Origin: Clostridia bacterium
GTDB lineage: Bacteria; Bacillota; Clostridia; Oscillospirales; Butyricicoccaceae
DNA: 64,000 nt
Direction: 5' to 3'
NCBI GenBank assembly: GCA_021205365.1
Contig: JAJPXP010000019.1
Location: forward strand, 1-64,000
Positions 49,580 through 59,431 of this stretch are shown here, piece by piece; position 1 is the stretch's first letter; each line of letters starts with the position of its first letter. Both the position numbers and the translations under genes were made by a program. The notes under the pieces are model-generated. The model searched no databases. It worked only from the letters and a program-made list of their open reading frames with translations, and was not told where the DNA came from.

Positions 49580-49904
49580 TGGATTTTTGCCCAGTCCTTT
49601 CGATTCTTTTTTACGAGCAGCAGGCTGTACCTTCCCGCTGTTCTTCCATTGTACCATTCCGCGGGTGAAAACACAATGAGAATGTGCGCTTGTATCTTGG
49701 CATGAGCGCTTCCAGCCGTTAGGGATGCGGGACAACAGTACGTGGAGATTCTTGGTGGGAAAAGTATTTTGCGTTTTTATCAGAAAAACCATATCCTGCA
49801 TAGTATGGGGGAGAAACCCAGCATAGCAGCTAAAATGCTGGAGAAAATAAAAAAACGGGCTTTCCCATTTGAGAAAGCCCGAATATAGTCCAAATAAGGA
49901 AGGA
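49580..49904. other. Gap between the lipoprotein and GAPDH genes
   Basis: It holds the GAPDH terminator at 49848-49882 and an AT-rich stretch with a possible lipoprotein promoter. No gene is seen. Confidence 0.5.
49848..49882 (-). terminator. Intrinsic terminator of GAPDH
   Basis: On minus CGGGCTTTC pairs with GAAAGCCCG around an 8-nt loop, followed by TTTTTTT. Confidence 0.92.
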
Positions 49905-51018
<1,114 letters not shown>

Positions 51019-51156
51019 TGACAGATTTGTATAAAATGCAGTCGAAATCGAAAAAAATTTCATAGCTACTGTTCAGGATAGCGCCGTTTCTGGTATAATG
51101 TAGGTAACTTTTTGTCGAATGCTGCCAGTTCATAAGGGAGAAAGGGGTGAGCAACC

Positions 51157-52284
51157 ATGGAGACAAAAAGAAATGATACAGACAACATGAAGAATCTGCA
51201 GAGCATAAATACGGAATTAGACGTTTTTTTTGATGGACTTCCGCAGGATGTGGTGTATGCGGCCTGCAAAGGGTTGGATGCTTTTCTGCATCCGATGGCA
51301 TATGTTTCTAACCAGCTGATGCTGCTGCGCCAGACGGAATCCTGTAAAAATATGATGGCGGATGTGGGCTTTTATTCACTGGAGGGTATATTGCCAGAAG
51401 CGGTGTGTGAGACAATCCGGCAATGCATCCAGACGGGGACGGAGCAGAACCTCCCGGTTTCCCTGCAGGAGCGCAGGTGGGAGCTTCATATTGTTCCTGC
51501 GGGGCAGGGAGCGCTGCTGGTTTTTGCGTCTTCCGCACAGCAGCAGGTGGGTGTGACGCTTGCTGCGGCGCGGCTGCGTGACAGCGCACAGAATCTGATG
51601 GTCCAGGCGGATCTGCTGGGCATGAAAGGGATGCCGGATATGGCAGCCCAGCTGCGCCAGCAGGCGATGCGCATTCTGCGGCAGGTGAACCATATGCAGC
51701 TGCTTGCCGGTTCGCCGGAACCGATGCACTGGAGTGAATGCAGTGCGTGCGAGCTGATGCACGATATTGTACGTCAGCTGGAACAGAAGAAAATTCATGT
51801 GGCTGTGCGGGAGCCGGAGAAGGATATTTTGTTCCGGGCGGATAGGCGTCTGCTGTCTGCTGCCTGGCTGACGCTGATATCCAATAGCCTGCGTCATGTT
51901 GGCACAGATGCACATTTACTGTTATCCGCAGAAAAGGTTGGAAACAGCATTTCCTTCGGTGTGACAGACGACGGCGAAGGCCTGAGTGAAGAAGCACTGG
52001 AGCGCATGAACAGCACCTGGCAGAAGCAGGATGCGGTTTTTGGCAGCTGGGGGCTGGGCATACCGTATGCGAGGCGGATTGCCGCCATGCACAGCGGGCT
52101 GCTGCTGTTCGTCCGTGGGAACGAGTGCGGCACTTCTGCGTATATCCGTATCCCACTGCATACTGCAGAGGTGGATGCTATGGAAAGCGGATCGGGGTAC
52201 CGGGCTTTTCTGGCATCCGGTATCAGTGCGGCGGACATTGAGCTGTCTGATGCACTGGAGGCAGAGGCGTTTATGAAAAACTGA
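51157..52284 (+). CDS. Soluble histidine-kinase-like ATPase
   Basis: This 375-residue protein has no membrane segment. The C-terminal half (about 215-335) is a HATPase_c domain with N box N-S-L-R-H-V, G1 D-D-G-E-G-L and G2 G-L-G-I-P-Y-A-R. The N-terminal half is helical; a phospho-accepting His is not clear (candidate H-P-M-A-Y-V-S-N-Q near residue 49), so it could be a kinase of unusual class or an anti-sigma-like ATPase. GAAAGGGG precedes the ATG. No response regulator is adjacent. It is divergent from gap. Confidence 0.78.
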   Translation: METKRNDTDNMKNLQSINTELDVFFDGLPQDVVYAACKGLDAFLHPMAYVSNQLMLLRQTESCKNMMADVGFYSLEGILPEAVCETIRQCIQTGTEQNLPVSLQERRWELHIVPAGQGALLVFASSAQQQVGVTLAAARLRDSAQNLMVQADLLGMKGMPDMAAQLRQQAMRILRQVNHMQLLAGSPEPMHWSECSACELMHDIVRQLEQKKIHVAVREPEKDILFRADRRLLSAAWLTLISNSLRHVGTDAHLLLSAEKVGNSISFGVTDDGEGLSEEALERMNSTWQKQDAVFGSWGLGIPYARRIAAMHSGLLLFVRGNECGTSAYIRIPLHTAEVDAMESGSGYRAFLASGISAADIELSDALEAEAFMKN

Positions 52285-52301
52285 AATAGTAAGAAAGCCG
52301 G

Positions 52302-52340
52302 CAGAGAGGGAAAAAGGATCTTTTTTCCCTCTCGCTGTTT
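52302..52340 (+). terminator. Intrinsic terminator of the HATPase gene
   Basis: GAGAGGGAAAAA pairs with TTTTTTCCCTCTC around GGATC. Confidence 0.85.
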
Positions 52341-52533
52341 ATACCGGAAAACCGGAAGTCGGGCCAGCATGTATTTACAGTTTACCCTGAAAATGCCGGC
52401 TTATTCCCCTGTTTTTTTCAGGAAAAAAACGGAGAAAAACGAAAAAAACCGAGAGTTAACCAAAATGACACAGTGCTTACAAGAAATTATAGAAAATATT
52501 TGTTGATTTCTGTTATTTTTTTTGCAAAATTCC

Positions 52534-52563
52534 TTGCGTTTCTGGTAGGAATGTCGGTATAAT
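52534..52563 (+). promoter_or_regulatory. Promoter of the rnf operon
   Basis: TTGCGT at 52534-52539 and TATAAT at 52558-52563 are spaced 18 nt. The leader is then about 140 nt long. Confidence 0.65.
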
Positions 52564-52618
52564 CTAAAGTATAGTATTCCGCCCTTTGGAAGGAGAAGGA
52601 ATCTACGCGAGATGGCCG

Positions 52619-52680
52619 TGCCTGATTTGCGGGGGGACGGCTGTCCCGCAGATAAATTTGTCTGCGGTGCGGTGACAGGC
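52619..52680 (+). other. Structured 5' leader of rnf with two exclusive hairpins
   Basis: Hairpin 1 pairs TGCGGG..GAC (52628-52638) with GTCCCGCA (52643-52650). Hairpin 2 pairs CCGCAGA (52646-52652) with TCTGCGG (52661-52667). They share CCGCA, so both cannot form. A short GCCTG/CAGGC stem can enclose them. I know no named class with this shape; it could be an attenuator or riboswitch. Confidence 0.45.
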
Positions 52681-52711
52681 CGCACAAAATGAACAGAGAG
52701 GTGAATCCATA

Positions 52712-54058
52712 ATGGCGTACACGTTTCGTGGCGGTATCCATCCTGGAACAAAAAATGATCCGGGATTCAAATCCGCAACAAACACAAAGCCGATCGAAGT
52801 CCTGAAGGCACCTGACAAGGTCATCCTTCCTGTTTCGATGCACATTGGCGCACCGGCAAAGCCGCTGGTGAAAAAGGGTGACATCGTTGATATGGGTCAG
52901 ATGATCGCAGAGGCTGGCGGTTTCGTCAGCGCTCCGGTTCATGCATCGGTATCCGGCAAGGTTATTGATGTTGCGCCGGTGCTGCATCAGAATGGTTCTA
53001 AGGTTCTGTCTATTGTGATTGAAAATGACCATGAGGACAGAGTGCATGAGTCAGTCAAGCCGAAGGATTTTGAGGCAATGACCAACGAGGAGCGCATCCA
53101 GGCAATCTGGGATGCGGGCATCGTAGGACACGGCGGCGCAACCTTCCCGACGCATGTTAAGATCAAGTCCGGTATCGGCAAATGCGATACCATCCTGATC
53201 AACGGCGCAGAGTGCGAGCCGTACATTACATCTGACCACCGTCTGCTTCTGGAGCGTCCGGAAGAGATCGTGGAGGGCGTTCGTTATCTGGTAAAGATCA
53301 TGGCCGTCAAGCAGGCTTATATCGGCATCGAGCTGAATAAGCAGAATACATTTGCAAAAATCGAACAGCTGCTCAACAATGACCCAGTCATCAAGCTGGC
53401 ACCGCTGGAGTGCCGCTACCCGCAGGGTGCAGAAAAGCAGCTCATCAATGCTGTTACCGGCCGTGAGGTTCCGTCCGGTAAGCTGCCGGCTGACGCAGGC
53501 TGTGCAGTGTTCAATGTTGACACCGCAGGTGCCGTATACCGCTGCTTCGCACAGGGTATGCCGGTTATCCGCCGCGTTGTTACCATTTCCGGCTCTGCAA
53601 TCAATGAGCCGAAGAACCTCGAAGCACGTACCGGCACCCCGGTTACTGAACTGATCGATGCCTGCGGCGGCTTCAAGGCAGCGCCGAACAAGCTGCTGGC
53701 TGGCGGCCCGATGATGGGCGTTCCGCAGTTTACCACTGATGTACCGGTTCTCAAGGGCACCAACGCATTCCTTGCTTTCTGCGGAGACGAGGACAAGCGC
53801 GTCAAGAACCCGACCTGTATCCGCTGCGGACGCTGCGTAGGCGTTTGCCCGATGCACCTGACTCCGGTTTACATGAACATGTACGCATCCAGAAACGACC
53901 TGGAAGGCTGTGAGGAATACGACGTACTGGACTGCATTGAGTGCGGTTCCTGTGCATATGTATGTCCGGCACGCATCCCGCTGGTACAGCAGTTCCGCGT
54001 TGCAAAGATGCGCGTTCAGGACAAGCGCAGGGCAGAAGCTGCCGCCGCGCAGAAGTAA
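52712..54058 (+). CDS. rnfC: Rnf complex subunit RnfC
   Basis: RnfC is the NADH-side subunit of the ferredoxin:NAD oxidoreductase that pumps sodium or protons. The 448-residue protein has a barrel-sandwich N-terminal part (about 1-100), an NADH/FMN-binding domain related to NuoF (about 115-340), and two [4Fe-4S] motifs: C-I-R-C-G-R-C-V-G-V-C-P from Cys369 and C-I-E-C-G-S-C-A-Y-V-C-P from Cys408. AGAGGTG precedes the ATG. First of six rnf genes in the usual clostridial order C-D-G-E-A-B. Confidence 0.96.
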   Translation: MAYTFRGGIHPGTKNDPGFKSATNTKPIEVLKAPDKVILPVSMHIGAPAKPLVKKGDIVDMGQMIAEAGGFVSAPVHASVSGKVIDVAPVLHQNGSKVLSIVIENDHEDRVHESVKPKDFEAMTNEERIQAIWDAGIVGHGGATFPTHVKIKSGIGKCDTILINGAECEPYITSDHRLLLERPEEIVEGVRYLVKIMAVKQAYIGIELNKQNTFAKIEQLLNNDPVIKLAPLECRYPQGAEKQLINAVTGREVPSGKLPADAGCAVFNVDTAGAVYRCFAQGMPVIRRVVTISGSAINEPKNLEARTGTPVTELIDACGGFKAAPNKLLAGGPMMGVPQFTTDVPVLKGTNAFLAFCGDEDKRVKNPTCIRCGRCVGVCPMHLTPVYMNMYASRNDLEGCEEYDVLDCIECGSCAYVCPARIPLVQQFRVAKMRVQDKRRAEAAAAQK

Positions 54059-54073
54059 GGAGGGTGCAACGGT

Positions 54074-55078
54074 ATGTATGATTTTAGCAAAGTAGTAATT
54101 ACATCCTCCCCTCATATTAAGAGCAAAGAGGATACCAAATCGATTATGGCGGACGTGCTGATCGCGCTGGTCCCGTCCCTGTTTGTATCGACATATGTAT
54201 TCGGACCCCGTGTGGTTTTGATGACTGCGATTTCCATCATTGCCTGCATGGTATTTGAAGCAATCTACGACAAAATCGTAGGCAAGGAAAATACAATTAC
54301 AGATCTATCAGCCGCTGTTACCGGCGCGCTGCTGGCATTTGTTTGCCCGGTAACACTTCCGTACTGGATGCTGATTATCGGCGACGGCATTGCAATTATT
54401 TTCGCTAAGTGCCTGTTTGGCGGCCTTGGCAAGAACTTCATGAACCCGGCGCTGGCTGGCCGTGCATTCCTGCTGGCATCCTGGCCGGTAGCGATGACCA
54501 CCTGGGCTGCTGCACACAGCAAGATCGGCCTTATCTCCAACTCTCAGGAGACACTGGATGCGATCTCTCAGGCTACTCCGATGGCAATCCTCAAGGGCAC
54601 CGCAGAGGGCGACCTGCCGAGCATCATGAGCATGTTCCTCGGACAGTGCGGCGGCTCCATGGGCGAGGTTTCCGCAGTGGCCCTGCTGATCGGTGGCGTT
54701 TATCTGCTGCTCCGTAAGGTTATCACCATCCATATTCCGGCAGCATACATCCTGACGGTTGCTGTGCTGACCTTCCTGTTCCCGTCGGGTGATCTCGGTC
54801 ATGTACAGTCCATGCTGTACAACGTACTGGGCGGCGGCCTGATGCTGGGTGCCATCTTTATGGCTACCGACTACAGCACCACACCGGTTTCCAAGAAGGG
54901 CCAGATTGTCTTCGGCATCGGCTGCGGCCTGCTGACCGTGATGATCCGTTTCTTCGGCGGTTATCCGGAAGGTGTCTGCTACTCGATCCTGCTGATGAAC
55001 ACAACAGTATGGCTGATTGATAAGTACACCCGCCCGACCAAGTTCGGCGCACCGGCAAAGCAGAAGAAGGAGGGCTAA
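54074..55078 (+). CDS. rnfD: Rnf complex subunit RnfD
   Basis: RnfD is a membrane subunit carrying covalent FMN and lying in the ion path. The 334-residue chain has about nine helices. The flavin-attachment motif reads S-Q-A-T-P with Thr168, matching the S-x-A-T pattern of NqrB/RnfD. M-A-T-D-Y-S-T-T-P-V near residue 260 is also conserved. AAGGAGGG precedes the ATG, 15 nt after rnfC. Confidence 0.95.
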   Translation: MYDFSKVVITSSPHIKSKEDTKSIMADVLIALVPSLFVSTYVFGPRVVLMTAISIIACMVFEAIYDKIVGKENTITDLSAAVTGALLAFVCPVTLPYWMLIIGDGIAIIFAKCLFGGLGKNFMNPALAGRAFLLASWPVAMTTWAAAHSKIGLISNSQETLDAISQATPMAILKGTAEGDLPSIMSMFLGQCGGSMGEVSAVALLIGGVYLLLRKVITIHIPAAYILTVAVLTFLFPSGDLGHVQSMLYNVLGGGLMLGAIFMATDYSTTPVSKKGQIVFGIGCGLLTVMIRFFGGYPEGVCYSILLMNTTVWLIDKYTRPTKFGAPAKQKKEG

Positions 55079-55081
55079 TCC

Positions 55082-55669
55082 ATGGCTGGCAAGCAGAAAA
55101 ATGAATTTGTACAGCTCGGCGGCATCCTTTGTGCAATCACTTTGGTTGTTGCACTGGCCCTCGGCGCTGTAAACGCAGTTACGGTAGATAAGATCGCGGA
55201 GATCAACCAACAGAAGATATTAGATTCTCTGGAGCTGGTTATGCCGGGCGCAGAAGCGGAAATGATCGACATTGCGGAAGGCACTACTGTAACCACAGAG
55301 ACCAAGAACGCTACCTCTGTTGAAATTTTGTCCGCTTACAAGATGACCAAGGACGGCGCTGACGCTGGCTACTGTGTAGAAGTTGGCCCGACCGGCTTCG
55401 GCGGCGTAGTCGATACCATGGTTGGTATCGATGTAGATGGCAATGTTACCGGTATTTCCGTCATCTCCGCATCCGCTGAGACACCGGGTCTGGGCGCACG
55501 CTCCACGGAAGCAGATTTCCAGGCACAGTATACCGGTCTGGTTGGCACGGAAGTTGCTGTTGAAACCGATGGCGGCTCCATTGAAGCACTGACCGGTGCT
55601 ACCATTACCTCCCGTGCAGTATCGGAAGGCGTTGTAGCAGCTGCATTGTTCGCAGCTCAACAGGGTTAA
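55082..55669 (+). CDS. rnfG: Rnf complex subunit RnfG
   Basis: RnfG is anchored by one N-terminal helix (about 13-33), with the main domain outside. It binds FMN covalently through the T-G-A-T motif, Thr174 being the attachment residue. The 195-residue length is normal. It starts 3 nt after rnfD and is coupled to it. Confidence 0.94.
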   Translation: MAGKQKNEFVQLGGILCAITLVVALALGAVNAVTVDKIAEINQQKILDSLELVMPGAEAEMIDIAEGTTVTTETKNATSVEILSAYKMTKDGADAGYCVEVGPTGFGGVVDTMVGIDVDGNVTGISVISASAETPGLGARSTEADFQAQYTGLVGTEVAVETDGGSIEALTGATITSRAVSEGVVAAALFAAQQG

Positions 55670-55681
55670 GGAGGCCATATC

Positions 55682-56272
55682 ATGAGTTTTGGAAAAAATC
55701 TGAAAGAGGGTCTGGTTACCAATAACCCGGTACTGGTCCAATTGATTGGTCTTTGCCCGACACTGGCAACCACAACCTCTATCGTTAACGGTATCGGCAT
55801 GGGTCTTTCCGCGACTGCCGTACTGATTTGTTCTAACATTGTAATTTCGCTGCTGCGTAAGATTATCCCGAATAAGGTTCGTATCGCAGCATACATCACC
55901 GTCATTGCGGGCTTCGTAACCATGGTTGACCTGCTGCTGCAGGCATTTATTCCGTCTTTGTCGGCTTCCCTGGGTACGTTTATCCCGCTGATCGTAGTAA
56001 ACTGCATTATCCTCGGACGTGCCGAGGCGTTTGCTTCCAAGAATTCTGTTGGCAAGTCTGCGGTTGACGGCATCTGCATGGGCCTTGGCTTCACCTTCGC
56101 CCTGGTTTGCATGTCTATTATCCGTGAACTGCTGGGCGCTGGTACCATCGGCGGCGGTGCAATCACCGTATTTACTCAGCCGGCTACCATCATGATCCTG
56201 CCGGCAGGCGCTTTCCTGACCCTTGGCTGCATCATCGCTGTTATGCAGAAGCTGCTGAAGAAAGGAGAGTAA
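55682..56272 (+). CDS. rnfE: Rnf complex subunit RnfE
   Basis: RnfE is a six-helix membrane subunit that pairs with RnfA around an Fe-S site in the ion path. The 196-residue protein has N-P-V-L-V-Q-L-I-G-L-C-P-T-L-A near the start and N-C-I-I-L-G-R-A-E-A-F-A near residue 110, typical for this family. AAGGAGG precedes the ATG, 12 nt after rnfG. Confidence 0.95.
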   Translation: MSFGKNLKEGLVTNNPVLVQLIGLCPTLATTTSIVNGIGMGLSATAVLICSNIVISLLRKIIPNKVRIAAYITVIAGFVTMVDLLLQAFIPSLSASLGTFIPLIVVNCIILGRAEAFASKNSVGKSAVDGICMGLGFTFALVCMSIIRELLGAGTIGGGAITVFTQPATIMILPAGAFLTLGCIIAVMQKLLKKGE

Positions 56273-56278
56273 TCAACA

Positions 56279-56866
56279 ATGCTGACATCTATTTTATCGA
56301 TTTCTCTCGGCGCAATCCTGATTAACAACTTCATCATGTCCCAGTTCCTTGGCTGCTGCCCGTTCTTCGGCGTATCCAAGAAGATCGACACTGCAGTCGG
56401 CATGGGCATGGCTGTAACCTTCGTTATGGGCCTTGCGTCCGCTGTTACCTGGCTGATTAACACCTTTGTTCTGATTCCGTTGGGACTGGGCTTCATGCAG
56501 ACGGTAGCATTCATCCTTGTCATTGCAACGCTGGTACAGTTCGTTGAAATGTTCATGATGAAGTCCCTGCCGTCTCTGTATCAGGCGCTTGGCGTATTCC
56601 TTCCGCTGATTACCACCAACTGTGCGGTTCTGGGTGTATCTCTGCAGAACATTCAGAATGGCTACAATTTCATTGAGTCCATTGTATACGGTATCACCGG
56701 TGGCCTGGGCTTCACCTTGGCGATCGTACTGTTTGCTTCCATCCGTGAGCGTCTGGATGCATCCGCTGAGTGCCCGAAGAGCTTTGAGGGCGTTCCGCTT
56801 GCACTGATTTCCGCTTCCCTGATGGCAATGGCATTCCTGGGCTTCAGCGGTATGAAGATCTGGTAA
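56279..56866 (+). CDS. rnfA: Rnf complex subunit RnfA
   Basis: RnfA is the partner of RnfE, also six-helix, 195 residues. Q-F-L-G-C-C-P-F-F-G-V near residue 23 and T-T-N-C-A-V-L-G-V near residue 117 are the conserved Cys-bearing segments that hold the membrane Fe-S cluster. It starts 6 nt after rnfE, with AAAGGAGAG ahead. Confidence 0.95.
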   Translation: MLTSILSISLGAILINNFIMSQFLGCCPFFGVSKKIDTAVGMGMAVTFVMGLASAVTWLINTFVLIPLGLGFMQTVAFILVIATLVQFVEMFMMKSLPSLYQALGVFLPLITTNCAVLGVSLQNIQNGYNFIESIVYGITGGLGFTLAIVLFASIRERLDASAECPKSFEGVPLALISASLMAMAFLGFSGMKIW

Positions 56867-56899
56867 TCCCGACTGTCAAAGAATAGGAGTGAATAACAA

Positions 56900-57817
56900 A
56901 TGATGACTATTGTTTTTGCAGTGCTGGTTCTGGGCGTTATGGGCTTGCTGTTCGGCCTGATCCTTGCATTCGCATCCAAGATCTTTGCGGTCGAGGTTGA
57001 CGAGCGTATTCCGGCAGTGCAGGAGTGCCTGCCGGGCGCAAACTGCGGCGGCTGCGGCTATCCGGGCTGTAATGGCCTGGCTACTGCAATCGTTGAAGGC
57101 AAGGCACCAGTAAATGGCTGCCCGGTCGGCGGCGCTGCTTCTGCTGCCAAGATTGCAGCAGTTCTCGGTGTAGAGGTTACCGAGAGTGAGAAGATGGTTG
57201 CACATGTACATTGTTCCGGTGACTGCAATACCGCAAAGAACCGCGCAAATTATGAAGGCATCGAGGACTGCCTCGGCGCTGTACGTGTTGCAAATGGCTA
57301 TAAAGAGTGTGCCTTTGCCTGCCTGGGCCTGGGCACCTGCGAAAAGGCTTGCCCGTTCGATGCAATCCATGTTGTGAACGGTGTAGCGAAGGTTGATGCT
57401 GAAAAGTGTGCGGCTTGCTCCAAGTGCGTATCTGCATGCCCGAAGCATATCATCAGCCTTGTACCGGAAAAGAACCCGATCCGTATCGACTGCTCTTCCA
57501 AGGCGAAGGGAAAGGAAGTTATGGATGCATGTTCCGCCGGCTGTATCGGCTGCGGTCTGTGTGAAAAGACCTGTAAGTTTGATGCCATCCATATGGAAGG
57601 CGGCATTCCGGTTATCGACTACGATAAGTGCAAGAAGTGCCAGATGTGCGCAAAGGCTTGCCCGCGCCACATCATTGAGCCGTGGAACACCCCGGAAAAG
57701 GTAAAGGAACTGCAGGAGTTCAAGGCAAAGCAGGCTGCTGCTAAGAAGGCTGCCGCTGAAAAGGCCGCTGCTGCCAAGAAGGCTGCAGAGGAAAAAGCTG
57801 CTGCTGCAGAAAAGTAA
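56900..57817 (+). CDS. rnfB: Rnf complex subunit RnfB
   Basis: RnfB accepts electrons from reduced ferredoxin. The 305-residue protein has an N-terminal membrane helix, then a Cys-rich domain (C-L-P-G-A-N-C-G-G-C-G-Y-P-G-C near residue 43) with a [4Fe-4S] cluster. Several ferredoxin-type motifs follow (C-E-K-A-C-P, C-S-K-C-V-S-A-C-P, C-I-G-C-G-L-C, C-Q-M-C-A-K-A-C-P). The last 45 residues are a repetitive Lys/Ala/Glu helix, an extension not required for electron transfer. Last gene of the operon; no strong terminator is seen. Confidence 0.95.
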   Translation: MMTIVFAVLVLGVMGLLFGLILAFASKIFAVEVDERIPAVQECLPGANCGGCGYPGCNGLATAIVEGKAPVNGCPVGGAASAAKIAAVLGVEVTESEKMVAHVHCSGDCNTAKNRANYEGIEDCLGAVRVANGYKECAFACLGLGTCEKACPFDAIHVVNGVAKVDAEKCAACSKCVSACPKHIISLVPEKNPIRIDCSSKAKGKEVMDACSAGCIGCGLCEKTCKFDAIHMEGGIPVIDYDKCKKCQMCAKACPRHIIEPWNTPEKVKELQEFKAKQAAAKKAAAEKAAAAKKAAEEKAAAAEK

Positions 57818-57870
57818 TTCTCAGACTAGAGAGCTTTTTTCACAATTTTTGAAACGATGAGGAGACGCCC

Positions 57871-59163
57871 ATGAACAACAATCGCAAACACAATCATTCC
57901 CGCATCCGCCGCATGGTGGCCGCAGTCTTGGTTGTGGCTATAGCGGTTGTCTTCGTGGGCGTCGTTCTGGTTTTTCAGTGCCTTTCGTTTGATGAAGACG
58001 GTGCGCATGTGGTTGACCGCTATGGCGTCCTCGCCATGGAAGAGGGAGATCGGCTGGAGGATACGGGAAGCACAGAGGAACCCCAGGAATCCAAAGAGCC
58101 GGACGCGCAGCCGGCGGAGGAAACGGTCACGACCCGTGCCGCTATGCTTTCCGCGGCTTCCATTGCAGATGCGGATACCACGCAGCAGCTGATACAGCTG
58201 GCAAACGACGGTACGCTGGACACCGTGATTGTCAATATCAAGGACAGCAGCGGTTATCTGAATATTTCTGTCGATACCAATGCAGTCGAGAATGTGGAAT
58301 ATATCACGGAAAATGATGCAGATGCGCTGGAAACCGCCATTGGAACGCTGCATGATGCAGGCGTATATGTCATCGGGCGGATTTACTGCATGCATGACCA
58401 GCAGGCGACAGCGCAGAATGCGGACCTTGCCATGCAGTTTGAAGGCGGCGGTACGTGGCTGGATTATGACAATACACGCTGGCTCGATATTACCAACCGC
58501 GATGCGGTGGATTATATCAGCGACATTGCAGAGAGTGCAGTGGAGACCGGTTGTGATGAAATTCTGCTGGATGAATTTACATTCCCGATGAGAGGACATC
58601 TGGATCGTATCGATTTTGCAGATTATCCGTCGGAACAGGCAGAGATTCTTCAGGATGCCCTGCGTGATATTCAGAAAGCTGTTGGTGATGAAGTTCCAGT
58701 CAGCCTGACAGCGGATTCTATTTCTGCATTGACCGATCTGTCCGACAGCGCGACAGAGGATGGCATTCCTGCTGGTGATGTTGCAGAGCTGCTGACAGCG
58801 GCAAGCCGTATTTTGGTTCCGGCAGACAGTGCGGATGAAGCGGCACAGGCTGTGGATGAAATCCGGCAGATTGCAGCAGAGGCGGTTGTCCTCCCGGTGC
58901 TGGACAGCATCCAGGAGTGGATGGAGTATGACGGAGATGCCGTACTGCGTGCAGTAGATAATACCGCACAGGCGATTGCTGTCATGAACGGTGAGGAAAG
59001 CGCGGAAGACGATTCGTCCGACTACGAGGATGAGAATGATTATGATGCATATAATTATAACGACGATTCGTATGAAGATGAGTCAGACGAGGACGATTCC
59101 TCCAATGGTAACGGCTATTATAATGAATATGACGAAAGCTATAATTATCAAAATGAATGGTAA
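57871..59163 (+). CDS. Putative glycoside hydrolase-like protein (DUF4015)
   Basis: This 430-residue protein has a basic N-terminus and one membrane helix (about 15-36), an acidic linker, then a TIM-barrel-like domain (about 90-370). It carries I-V-N-I-K-D-S-S-G-Y, V-Y-V-I-G-R-I-Y-C-M-H-D and D-E-I-L-L-D-E-F-T-F-P, the last giving the acidic residues expected in DUF4015 glycosidase-like proteins. It ends in about 50 residues of Asp, Glu, Tyr, Asn, Ser low-complexity tail. GAGGAG precedes the ATG. It probably acts at the cell surface on wall polysaccharide. Confidence 0.78.
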   Translation: MNNNRKHNHSRIRRMVAAVLVVAIAVVFVGVVLVFQCLSFDEDGAHVVDRYGVLAMEEGDRLEDTGSTEEPQESKEPDAQPAEETVTTRAAMLSAASIADADTTQQLIQLANDGTLDTVIVNIKDSSGYLNISVDTNAVENVEYITENDADALETAIGTLHDAGVYVIGRIYCMHDQQATAQNADLAMQFEGGGTWLDYDNTRWLDITNRDAVDYISDIAESAVETGCDEILLDEFTFPMRGHLDRIDFADYPSEQAEILQDALRDIQKAVGDEVPVSLTADSISALTDLSDSATEDGIPAGDVAELLTAASRILVPADSADEAAQAVDEIRQIAAEAVVLPVLDSIQEWMEYDGDAVLRAVDNTAQAIAVMNGEESAEDDSSDYEDENDYDAYNYNDDSYEDESDEDDSSNGNGYYNEYDESYNYQNEW

Positions 59164-59176
59164 GCATTGCTTTTCT

Positions 59177-59212
59177 AAAAAAATTCCGGCTGAATACAGC
59201 TGGAATTTTTTT
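59177..59212 (+). terminator. Intrinsic terminator of the DUF4015 gene
   Basis: AAAAATTCCGGCTG pairs with CAGCTGGAATTTTT, followed by TT. The rest of the gap to 59431 is the response-regulator promoter region. Confidence 0.85.
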
Positions 59213-59431
59213 ATGCCCGGAAACTGCTTTGGGGTTTATAAGAAGCGGCTGGAAGGGGGAAGCGGCAGCCGCATGATGCGGGAGAACAGCAAATTCCTGT
59301 AAAATTTATGCATAAAATGTTCTACGTTTACAGAAAAGTAATGAATTGCGCGAAGAAATGCCGTATAATAAGGATAATATGAAATACCAGAGAGTGAAAG
59401 ACTCCCGAAAAATCAGGAGGGAAAACGAATT

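Larger units (their letters stand above)
52285..52711 (+). other. Leader region of the rnf operon, no gene
   Basis: This 427-base gap contains the terminator at 52302-52340, an AT-rich stretch, the promoter at 52534-52563 and a structured leader at 52619-52680. No coding frame is supported. Confidence 0.7.
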
